From JOPF136 sp963773835 (lineage in GTDB: Bacteria; Acidobacteriota; Terriglobia; Acidiferrales; UBA7541): a DNA stretch of 64,000 bases. Shown here one piece after another: positions 12,901 to 17,935 of the stretch (position 1 is the first letter of the stretch; the number at the start of each line of letters is the position of its first letter). The DNA lies in assembly GCA_963773835.1 (NCBI GenBank), contig CAVZCQ010000002.1, positions 1 through 64,000 of the forward strand. Reading direction: 5' to 3'. Made by a program: the position numbers and the translations under genes. A model generated the notes under the pieces. It made no database searches. It had not been told where the DNA came from and saw only the letters and a list, made by a program, of their open reading frames with translations.

Positions 12901-15855
12901 GTCGAGCACACGGATCGTCACCTGGATGGATTCCCCCGGCGCCAGCGGGACCGAGGGGGTGTTCATTGCGTTGTTCGCGCCGGAGGACATGAACGTCGGG
13001 TTCGGCACGTTGGCCATCAGCACCGTCTTCGTGGTCTCCTTCAGCGTGCAGGCGTCCGCCACAGGAGTGTTATAGATACCGTGAATCAGGAGCTGTGTGA
13101 CCACCGTGTTCGGCGGCAATTTGCCCGCCAGCAGATTCACGTTAAAGGATCCCGCGGTGTTCCCGTTATTCGTCACCGTCCAGGTGGTGTCCTGCATCGC
13201 CGCATTGGAGATGCTGGGATTGGAGATGCTTGGGTTGGCCAGATCCGGGTTCGAGATGCTGGGATTCGAGATGCTCGGGTTCGAGATGCTGGGGTTCGCG
13301 ATGTCCGGATTGACCACCGTCACGTTGGAGATGCTCGGATTCGAAATGCTGGGGTTGGAGATGCTCGGATTCGAAATGTTCGGATTCGAGATCGAAGGAT
13401 TGCTGATGCTGGGGTTGAATACCTCCGCATTGGAGATGCTCGGGTTCGAAATCGACGGATTCGAGATCGAGGGGTTCGAGATGCTCGGATTCGTAACGTC
13501 CGGATTCAGCAGGACCGAGGTCTGGAGGCCGCCCGGGATGGGCGTCCCTCCAATCGCGGTGATCTGCTGCACAGTTACCAGCACGGAAGCGGTTGGGTCC
13601 GGCGCGTTGACGAAGACGGTGCGCGATGCCGTCGAGAGCGCCGGGATCTCCACATCCAATTGCGTCTGCGGGTCGGGCTGGCCCGCGACCGCGAACTGAA
13701 GGAAGGAAGCCTTCCCTCCGGCAGGCTGGTTGGTAATGGTCAGGCGGTAATCCGCCACGGTGCTCAGCGCATTCTGCACAAAGACCACAAATCCGCGCTG
13801 GATTTGCACCACGCGCCCGTCCGGCAGAGTCGCATTCCCAAGAGGCTTCGAATTCCCCAGCGACCCGGCGAGCAGTCCCTGCGTGATGCGGGCGCTGTAA
13901 ACGTTCTGGTTCCTCATGCCCTCCTGGCCGGTCACGCAACTCGGCACCTGCTGCGTGGGGTCGAAGAGGCTGGTACCCTGCACCGAAGGCGAAAACGGAG
14001 GGGTGTAGTGCGTCCAATCGCCGTCGGCTGGCGGCTGCACGTCGCGGTTATCCGTCCACACGGTGTGAAACACGGGAGCGGGGCTGGCGGCGGTGTTGTA
14101 TTTCCAGGTGCCGTTCTTCCCGGGCACAAATGCGGGAGCCGGCGCCACGTCAATATAGTCCCCGAAGAATGGAACCGTGCCCATTGCAAACAAGGGGAGA
14201 TTCGGCGGATTGAACTGCAGCTGCTCGATCAGATGGGAGCCTGGGCGGCTGCCAAAAAGATAGTCGGAGACTTGTACGGACGGAGAGAAAACCGGCGTCT
14301 TCCCAGGGTTGGCCTGGGTCGCTCGTACGTCAATGGTGTGACGTCGCTTGATGGGGGGAGAGCCCACGGCCGAAGCATCCGCGATGAATTGGTTGAAAAC
14401 ATTCGCGGGTTGCGGGATGGGCGGCGCCAGGTCTCCCACGGGCACTTCCGTCTTCGAGTACTGGCCTCCCCCCAGCGGCGTGTATTGAGCGTCCGAGCTA
14501 TCCTCGCGCAAGTCGTAAAAAACCAGGACCACCTTTCCACCCGCAAACGTGAGCGAGGGCATGATTTGGTGGCCCCGCGTAGCCGGGTTCTCCACCGGGC
14601 TCAACGCCGAGAAATCGAGGTCTTCGTCATCTCCCCTTGCTGTGGCAAGCATCACCCGGGTGTCGCCGCCGGGACCGATGCCGCGCTCCGCCCAAGCGAG
14701 ATAAACCCTTCCGTCGTCGCCCACAGCAAGAGCGGGATAAGCGTTGAAGCGGAAGGAAACGTTTGACGTTCCCTGGTCGAACGGCTCGCCATCTTCCTCG
14801 GCCTTTGCCCAATTGACGGCACGCCCCTGGTCTTGGGGCATCTCGCGGGCCATCCTTCCCTCGCCAAAACTCTCTCCCTCGTCGGGAGAACGAGCCACCA
14901 GGATGGCGTCGGTCTGGGCCTGATCGTCTTTGTCTTTGTCGTTGTCACTGGAGGGCGCGGGGCTGGCGAACCGCCGCCAGGCCACATAGACTGTCCCGTC
15001 CTGCGGATTGATGGCGATGACCGCGCCCTGATTGATGCGGTCGGTTTTGCGGCTGATCTGGACAGGCTTGCTCCAGGTGACGCCGCAGTCCCTGGAATGC
15101 GAGAACAGGATCTGGCCGCGCTGGCTGGCTCCGCTCCCCGTCAATACCGAGTAAGCCACGTAAATATTGCCTGCCCGGAATGACTGGACCTGAATCGAGC
15201 CGTCAGGCTGACGGCTGGAAATGCGGCACATTTTCGCGTCATCCCTGGGGATGTCCACGGCCACCCACGGCTTGTCCAGGAAAACGGTGCCGTCCGATTT
15301 GGCCACCACGGTGGTGCCGACGTAAGCAATGGGATCGCCGTTTTCCTGGTTATTGTTGTCAATGTAACGCGCCACGAATACGACGCTCGCGCCTTGCGCG
15401 CCGCGGTTGAATGCGATGCCGCTGTAATAGAACAGTCCGTTGGTCCCCGCGCGTACCGTAGGATCGGCGGCCGCGGCAAACCCTTTCAGCGGCGAAGCCA
15501 ATCCGTCTGCTGAGGTATCTTGCGGATAGCCCGGCAGCAGTAGGCTGAACCAGGTCTGTCCACTGTCAATGGTCTTGAAGGCGCCCAGCCAGGCGTCCCC
15601 AGTCACTTCTCCGTTGGGAAGGCCGGGCAGGTCCACAGTGCGGTAATCGTTGGCGCCCGCCAGCAGGTGCAGCGGGTTGCGCGTCGAGACCGCCACCGAC
15701 GGCTCGTTCTGCCGTTGCAGAAAGGGATCTCCGCCTGGCCACTGTGTTCCGGAAACCATGTTGACGTTGCGAGCGGGGATCTGCGCGTTCGCAGGTACGC
15801 TAAGAAGGAATACGCCGGCACACACTCCCAGAAGGGCTGCTCGATGCGCCCGGCT
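3946..15855 (-). CDS. Giant secreted mosaic protein: BNR/sialidase-like, NPSIS pentads, Ig-like, Kelch, HYDIN and NHL modules
   Basis: About 3,970 residues with a Sec signal peptide (cleavage near ANA-Q). GTG at 15855 is chosen because an AGAG-like site precedes it and it leaves a compact signal peptide; GTG 15900 in the same frame would add 15 residues. Rough module order, counted from 15900: exo-sialidase/BNR-like propeller with Asp-box-type motifs (SRDCGVTW, DSGQTW) 40-650; 21 NPSIS pentads about 799-903; He_PIG-type Ig domains 1020-1220; Big-type domains 1220-1430; Kelch propeller 1435-1770; Ig and Big domains 1780-2060; HYDIN/choice-of-anchor-D repeats 2070-2270; NHL propeller with SGDGGPA motifs 2280-2920; HYDIN and Big domains 2930-3230; Kelch 3240-3575; Ig/Big 3580-3880; start of a third Kelch block. 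There is no transmembrane segment or sorting motif before the frame breaks at 3946. A role in surface binding or polysaccharide recognition is inference. Confidence 0.85.
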   Translation of the reverse strand, partial: SRAHRAALLGVCAGVFLLSVPANAQIPARNVNMVSGTQWPGGDPFLQRQNEPSVAVSTRNPLHLLAGANDYRTVDLPGLPNGEVTGDAWLGAFKTIDSGQTWFSLLLPGYPQDTSADGLASPLKGFAAAADPTVRAGTNGLFYYSGIAFNRGAQGASVVFVARYIDNNNQENGDPIAYVGTTVVAKSDGTVFLDKPWVAVDIPRDDAKMCRISSRQPDGSIQVQSFRAGNIYVAYSVLTGSGASQRGQILFSHSRDCGVTWSKPVQISRKTDRINQGAVIAINPQDGTVYVAWRRFASPAPSSDNDKDKDDQAQTDAILVARSPDEGESFGEGRMAREMPQDQGRAVNWAKAEEDGEPFDQGTSNVSFRFNAYPALAVGDDGRVYLAWAERGIGPGGDTRVMLATARGDDEDLDFSALSPVENPATRGHQIMPSLTFAGGKVVLVFYDLREDSSDAQYTPLGGGQYSKTEVPVGDLAPPIPQPANVFNQFIADASAVGSPPIKRRHTIDVRATQANPGKTPVFSPSVQVSDYLFGSRPGSHLIEQLQFNPPNLPLFAMGTVPFFGDYIDVAPAPAFVPGKNGTWKYNTAASPAPVFHTVWTDNRDVQPPADGDWTHYTPPFSPSVQGTSLFDPTQQVPSCVTGQEGMRNQNVYSARITQGLLAGSLGNSKPLGNATLPDGRVVQIQRGFVVFVQNALSTVADYRLTITNQPAGGKASFLQFAVAGQPDPQTQLDVEIPALSTASRTVFVNAPDPTASVLVTVQQITAIGGTPIPGGLQTSVLLNPDVTNPSISNPSISNPSISNPSISNAEVFNPSISNPSISNPNISNPSISNPSISNPSISNVTVVNPDIANPSISNPSISNPSISNPDLANPSISNPSISNAAMQDTTWTVTNNGNTAGSFNVNLLAGKLPPNTVVTQLLIHGIYNTPVADACTLKETTKTVLMANVPNPTFMSSGANNAMNTPSVPLAPGESIQVTIRVLDPNPPAPGVVSYQPAKAVKPQVASQAVNTVDAANGVTQPPTAGGPITISTTFLLNAVLGSSYQSVLHANGGYGAQTWSISGGGLPPGLMLTPSSGVISGIPASLGLYNFIVQVQDSATPIDSATQPLSLLVVNPLMMITTALPSGQVGQPYNAAVQTSGGFGTLTWSVTSGALPGGLSLNSSTGAISGTPTTAGTFPFTVAVQDTNAPPQVVSNAFAIVIQAANSSTLTFGQQPSTTPTGQPITPTVTVVAKDSHGAVLPAVNVTLAFQANPSGATLSGGMATTNASGIASFPSLSVNKVGTGYTLAASATGFSGATSSAFNITPVGVNLSFTVQPGLSTGGQPITPIVQVQVQDNSGGAITGVNVTMALGTNPCAGTLTGTTTVMTGPTGNAAFPNLAETAGGAGYTLVASAAGATPVTSNPFTVIGFCPTGSLAFAHSGAVTALLANGQVLIAGGTDNAGATADAELYDPGTGIFTTTGSMTTPRNGATATVLNDGRVLIAGGSNTGGTYLASAEIYNPGTGVFSLTGSMTMPRQLHTATLLPSGKVLIAGGSPASATATASTELYDPSAGTFTATGSMLSARWGAGATLLPNGRVLMTGGFPGGPGINFLSGAELYDPTTGTFSVTGSMNVARYSFTLTLLGSGKVLVAGGYGTTLQGSDLSSAEIYDPSTGAWQFTGSMTTAAGNRTATLLPNGKVIVAGGGLVGQPVFFSAAELYDPVAGIFSSTASMNTGRMNAAASMLGNGTVLIAGGFNGSALSSAELYLAFAGPPLKVSTLELPAGDLAQVYSTTLNTTGGTGAVTWSRSGGTLPPGLMLSAGGVISGTPTAAGTFNFMVQATDSGTPPQTAYQPLSIQILNTSATLTVQVQPVAVVAGQVMVPPPQVKVQNSGGPVVGQTVTLALGNNPVGATLSGAIAVSGVGGLATFDNLSVSTFGTGFTLVASATGFAGTTSNAFNVLPAGATLAFLVQPSNGLTGQAISPAVAVRASDGNGLPIAGVTVTLVFGANPGGSALSGASAITDGSGIATFASLSVSNMGQGYTLMASAPNFTGATSASFNIAPGAPLVQLAPSGPLTFTVQPVGVAAPTQMVTVTNTGGALLHLASITIAGSGFGLGPATTCPTGASTLGVGVNCVLSITYTPLFAGTVTGQITITDDAPGSPQIIQLMGTGGQPQVALSTTTITFASQAVGSSSPGQPVTLTNTGGVPLTVTGIVLGGANTGDFSESDNCGTVAAGATCTITITFTPSAVGRRSAQATITDNANPGTQIVFFSGPGNTPATGFGLDTISTYAGGGPLGGPALSTLITEALGIARDSAGNLYFPSYQQNVILKMDTGGNVTVFAGNGQTGYSGDGGPATSATIGEVEGIALDGQGNLFLADHSNFTIRRIDAATGIITTIAGTGTGIGSYTGDGGPATKATLNFVRGVAVDGTGNVFIADTFNNVVRRVDASTQVITTYAGNGTNSGPLGDGGPATSARLSNPSGVAVDAAGNLFIAEGSRVRRVDAVTHMITTAESGLTGPKGLSFDTFGNLYIGDLTRVLRVDGVTHAITTVAGNGTTGFSGDGGPATSALLNLAWAALADPAGNVYIADGNNNRIRKVDAGTHFINTIAGGGTGGDGGPATSALLSFFVPPTGIAFDGGGNLFIAEVESARVRRVDGGSKTITTVAGLGFPVFSVPSGPAASSGLAGPLDVAFDPAGNLYIIDNGAVLKVNASTHAISPLALPATVQCPETLVADASGFLFVADGCTEIVFRVDPSTGAASPYAGNGTPGYGGDGGPATSASLRINFGGLALDSAGSLYIADDGNNVVRKVDATQHFISTVAGNFALGFGYSGDGGPATSAALGSPYSVALDSFGNLFIADGNGVIRRVSASNGIITTVSGNFNALTSLSGDGGDALLAAMAPAYLAFDSSGGLYFSDFGSRVRQVQLAPSASPAPTSLAFPPTAVGAMSAAQPVTFTNAGNGAMTISNVTASGDFTQTNNCPGMLAPGANCTISVISAPAGVGVRAGSLTIMDNAGSGSQVISLAGTGAVVASLTFQVQPSNAVAGQPITPAVQVLVSDASNVPIANVSVTLLFATNPGGATLAGAMAASNLSGIATFPGLSVSNLGLGYTLVATAPSFVGTTSSAFNVVSATGALFWVVQPSNVTAGQPFMPALQVLALDATGAALAGATVTLSAGTNPCPGSVGMGMNNPMGITGANGLAVFSGVLIDHAGGLGFTAVATTPGVPPATSNPFNVIGFCTTGSMTSTRYAHTMTVLPNGKVLVAGGDDNATGFAIASAELYDPATGTFTATESMKQARDSHTATLLPNGKVLIAGGYDATGSPLFSAELYDPAAGTFTLTGMMTVDRAEQTATLLPNGKVLIAAGASFTAPIAANAELYDPSSGTFTASAGTMVDGNRSGHRAVLLLDGTVLIAGGFGTNGYTSSAEIYNPGSDSFTATGSMTANRYYPTATLLSSGQVLIDSGHNGTNVNLTADVYNPGLRTFTQAGTTTASHYGGVAGLLPKGKVLIAGGGGGGVRNPLADIFDPDKGIFLPTASMKDARVFAAAAQLNNGQLLVSGGADGPGNITATAEYYVTSLEASTVSLPDGVVSQPYSAAINGSGGTGNVTLSVSSGALPNGLSLVNGQNPTISGTPTAAGLFTFSLTATDPGPPVETDTASFSIRIWSPAAGPGANLNFVVQPTTAQAGLPITPNVAVSVQTTSGPVSGAVVTLAIENNPRGGTLSGTASAVTGPSGIAVFPGLSINNIGPGYSLLASTPNFPGAISNSFDVVPPTPILSFAPQPGTGTALPVFLPAIQVQAVDGNGAPLPYIPITLTVGTNACAGVNNTLTGNGTTGANGIATVTNMRVRGGGPGFTLLASTFRGTAVGSSPFDLIGFCGTGGMAAPRWDARSTLLPSGKILVTGGAIVPGPVVLNSAELYDPTSRAFSGTGNLNVARYLHTSTLLPNGLVLIAGGAGASPLSSAKLYDPASGAFTPPPA
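13192..13506 (-). repeat. 21 in-phase pentapeptide repeats (consensus N-P-S-I-S) inside the giant protein
   Basis: Twenty-one consecutive 15-nt units, each starting with an Asn codon. Fifteen read NPSIS. The others are NPNIS, NPDVT, NPDIA, NPDLA and the proline-less NAEVF, NVTVV and NAAMQ. No unit is out of phase over 315 nt. Codons vary between units (serine and isoleucine codons differ), so the peptide rather than the DNA seems to be conserved. The period matches right-handed beta-helical pentapeptide repeats, but Pro sits where that family usually has Ala/Cys. Confidence 0.9.
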
Positions 15856-16377
15856 CACGCAATTCTCTTTGTGCTTCTGCGAGAAGGGCCAAAAATCCAC
15901 GATAAAGACTGCCTCTTATTCCGCAATAACTCTGCCCAACTGCTTCCGACCTCGGCACGGTAGGTAAACAAAAATTGGGCCTCATTTTGGCGGCGCCAAT
16001 CCCTGCTGTCAAGATGAAAGAGTTTGCAAAAGCGAGTTCTAGTAGTACTCCCACCCACGTTCTTCTTCGCTGCACCTTTAGCTGATGGTGTGAAGCTTCC
16101 GAAGCCTCTGATTGCCCGGCCTCCTTTCGAATGAAGCTGGAACGCCTGGTGCACATGTTGATGATGGCGGATATCGAAATAGCCGTCGGCTCTTACCGCC
16201 AGTTGCTTCGGATCAAGGCGCGCGCGGAAGCAAAGAAGCAGGAGTCCACGAAACCCAGGCCGGATGCAAATGACGGAGAGCGGGGATGAAAGCCCCCACG
16301 GGAGCCTGGTTCGGGCGGGCTGGAATTCGGGATGTCCTCGCGGAAGAATTCGAATCATCTCAACTCAAGGTGGAACC
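15856..16377. other. Intergenic region without a supported gene
   Basis: About 520 nt between the divergent giant gene (minus) and the SRPBCC gene (plus). It holds a perfect 13-nt dyad TTGGCG-G-CGCCAA at 15987-15999. It also holds an open frame of 52 codons (16131-16289, plus) with no recognisable family and no clear ribosome site. No convincing promoter hexamers were identified. Confidence 0.5.
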
Positions 16378-16836
16378 ATGACGTCACTCGCCACTGCAAC
16401 CGAAGTTGAAAAGCTGCTGCTGAATATCAATCTGGAGACGCGCGTCCGCGCATCGCTCGACGCCACCTTCGCCGCGCTGCTCGTTGAGCTCGGCCCCGGC
16501 GCGCAAACGCCTGAAGGCAAACCGATGTCGCTAAAAATCGAGCCGTGACCGGGCGGCCGCTGGTATCGCGACCTGGGCGACGGCAACGGCCATTACTGGG
16601 GCACTGTGCAAGCCGTCAAGCGCCCGAGTCTTCTGGAAATTTGCGGTCCGCTTTTTATGTCCTACGCGGTCGTGTCCAACGTGCAGTACAGGCGGAGCGA
16701 AGTGGAGGGCGGCACCCTCATCGCTTTCCATCATTTCGCCCTCGGGGCTATCCCTGATGATGTGCGGCAGAACATCGCCAAGGGCTGGACGCACATCAGC
16801 GAACGCATTCGGGCGCGCGCGGAGGCAAGCCGCTGA
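16378..16836 (+). pseudogene. SRPBCC/AHSA1-like protein with one in-frame TGA
   Basis: One reading frame runs from ATG 16378 to the TGA at 16834 (153 codons), interrupted only by TGA at 16546-16548. On both sides it reads as a START/SRPBCC-fold protein: a VRASLDATFAALL opening, then (stop)PGGRWYRDLGDGNGHYWG, LLEICGPL and a C-terminal helix ending GWTHISERIRAR. In this family the residue before PGGRW(Y/F)RDLG is normally Trp, so TGG to TGA at the third base explains the stop without a frameshift. As sequenced the gene would give a 56-residue N-terminal stub. It could be a recent nonsense mutation or a base-call error. SRPBCC proteins bind hydrophobic ligands; no partner is evident here. Confidence 0.75.
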
Positions 16837-16882
16837 GGCCTCTTCTCCGCAAACTCCGTGTGCCGTGTTACCTGTGAGGGAG

Positions 16883-16900
16883 CCGCTCCGGGAGGAGCGG
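16883..16900. terminator. Hairpin between convergent genes
   Basis: CCGCTCC-GGGA-GGAGCGG forms a perfect 7-bp stem. It lies between the stop of the SRPBCC gene (16836) and the stop of the convergent FecR-like gene (16902). There is no clear T-run, so a terminator role is tentative. Confidence 0.45.
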
Positions 16901-16901
16901 G

Positions 16902-17633
16902 TTACGGGCAGGGGAAGGCGTAGGGGCTGACAAGAGCGCCCTTCTGCTGGCAGGTAAGCTGTGTCTGGCCATTGCTCAAGGCCAGGCCTGTTCCAATCGC
17001 AGCGGCTCCGCCCAGCACCACTCCCGTCGTCCACATGGCGCCGCTGGGCTTCTTTTTTGAATTGTTCTGATCCTGGGGTTGGTCCGGTGCGGTGTTGCCG
17101 GCGCTCTTGGCGGTATCGTCCACCACGGCCACTTCAACGGTCTGCCCCTGCAGCACGGAAACCGTGCGGTGGTTGCGGCCCGCAGTGACCTCCAGAGTGC
17201 CACGCTCCGCCGTTACCGTCACCAGGTTCGCGTTTCGGAAGGCCACCACGGCCACCGCTTCCTGTCCATTTTCCGAGCGAACCACAGCATCCACAAACGT
17301 GCCGACGACCGGTTGCTCCGCAGTCGTACGGTAAATCATTCGGCCGCGGAGCAGTTCGAGGCCGATCGTATTGGCGTCCCGGGAAGCGCGCACGGCGGTC
17401 TCCGCCGTGAATCGGGCCATGGCATTATGGCCAAAGGTGACCACGCCCTCGCCTCCCGGGCCCACTTCCACGACGTCTCCGCTGAATATATTGGTCCCCT
17501 GAACGAGCGGAGCGCCGCGAACCAGGGCCTTTTCACTGGGGCCGGCTGAGCCGACAACTCCTCCGGCGAGCATGGGCGGCGGACAGACCAGCGCTCCACC
17601 GAGGAGGGCGATGATGAAGTGGCGAAGTGTCAT
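16902..17633 (-). CDS. Secreted FecR-like domain protein
   Basis: 243 residues with an N-terminal signal peptide (MTLRHFIIALLGGALVC...). The central part (about 35-170) resembles FecR/FecR-like beta-helical domains: LVRGAPLVQGTNIFSGDVVEVGPGGEGVVTF, later LLRGRMIYR and a repeated RGTLEVTAG-type strand. A Lys/Gln/Asn-rich linker follows at about 178-195, then a small hydrophobic Gly/Ala segment (about 198-218) that could be a membrane helix, and two Cys near the C-terminus. Such proteins are common in Acidobacteriota as solitary exported proteins. No sigma factor or FecA-type receptor is adjacent, so a FecI/FecR regulatory role is not supported. An AGGAG sequence lies 11 nt upstream of the ATG. 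Confidence 0.6.
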   Translation of the reverse strand: MTLRHFIIALLGGALVCPPPMLAGGVVGSAGPSEKALVRGAPLVQGTNIFSGDVVEVGPGGEGVVTFGHNAMARFTAETAVRASRDANTIGLELLRGRMIYRTTAEQPVVGTFVDAVVRSENGQEAVAVVAFRNANLVTVTAERGTLEVTAGRNHRTVSVLQGQTVEVAVVDDTAKSAGNTAPDQPQDQNNSKKKPSGAMWTTGVVLGGAAAIGTGLALSNGQTQLTCQQKGALVSPYAFPCP

Positions 17634-17935
17634 GTGCCCGTGCGCTCCTGAGACACCCGATGCGGTGTCCGCGGCCGGGCGCGCGGAATCCCGCTAGCCA
17701 TGCTAACAAACAGCCCCACAGGGTCAATCGAAGTGGCGCCGGATGCCTCGGAAGGGTAACCCCAGAGAACTGGCGCGCCAGGTAATCGCCGGCGAGCCAC
17801 GGCTCTCGATACGTTTCCCGCCCGGCGGCTGCAAGGCTGGCGAATCCAGACTAGAATGAACCGCTCATCCTTGCCGCCAGAGAGAGTTCCGGCCTCCCGC
17901 CGAAGGCTTGCGGCTCGGGAAAGAAACGAACACCC
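17634..17935 (+). promoter_or_regulatory. Divergent intergenic region; candidate promoter for the M28 peptidase
   Basis: 302 nt between divergent genes. A possible sigma-70 promoter for the plus-strand gene is CTGCAA (17829-17834), a 17-nt spacer, then TAGAAT (17852-17857), giving a leader of about 70 nt. The -35 element is weak. No other structure was noted. Confidence 0.35.

Noticed and set aside
13192..13506. CRISPR array suggested by regular repetition
   Set aside because: The period is 15 nt with no spacers, it is in frame and codes for pentads.
12703..14766. 687-codon open frame on the plus strand
   Set aside because: It is the antisense shadow of the giant gene, Arg/Gly/His-rich and without a domain; the minus-strand frame has a signal peptide and clear modules.
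16131..16289. Small gene of 52 codons upstream of the SRPBCC gene (an ArsR-type partner was considered)
   Set aside because: No winged-helix motif, no ribosome site and an open frame that extends upstream of the Met without a family match.
16546..16548. Selenocysteine or programmed read-through at TGA
   Set aside because: The family has Trp here, not Cys, and no SECIS-like hairpin directly follows; a point mutation or base error is simpler.
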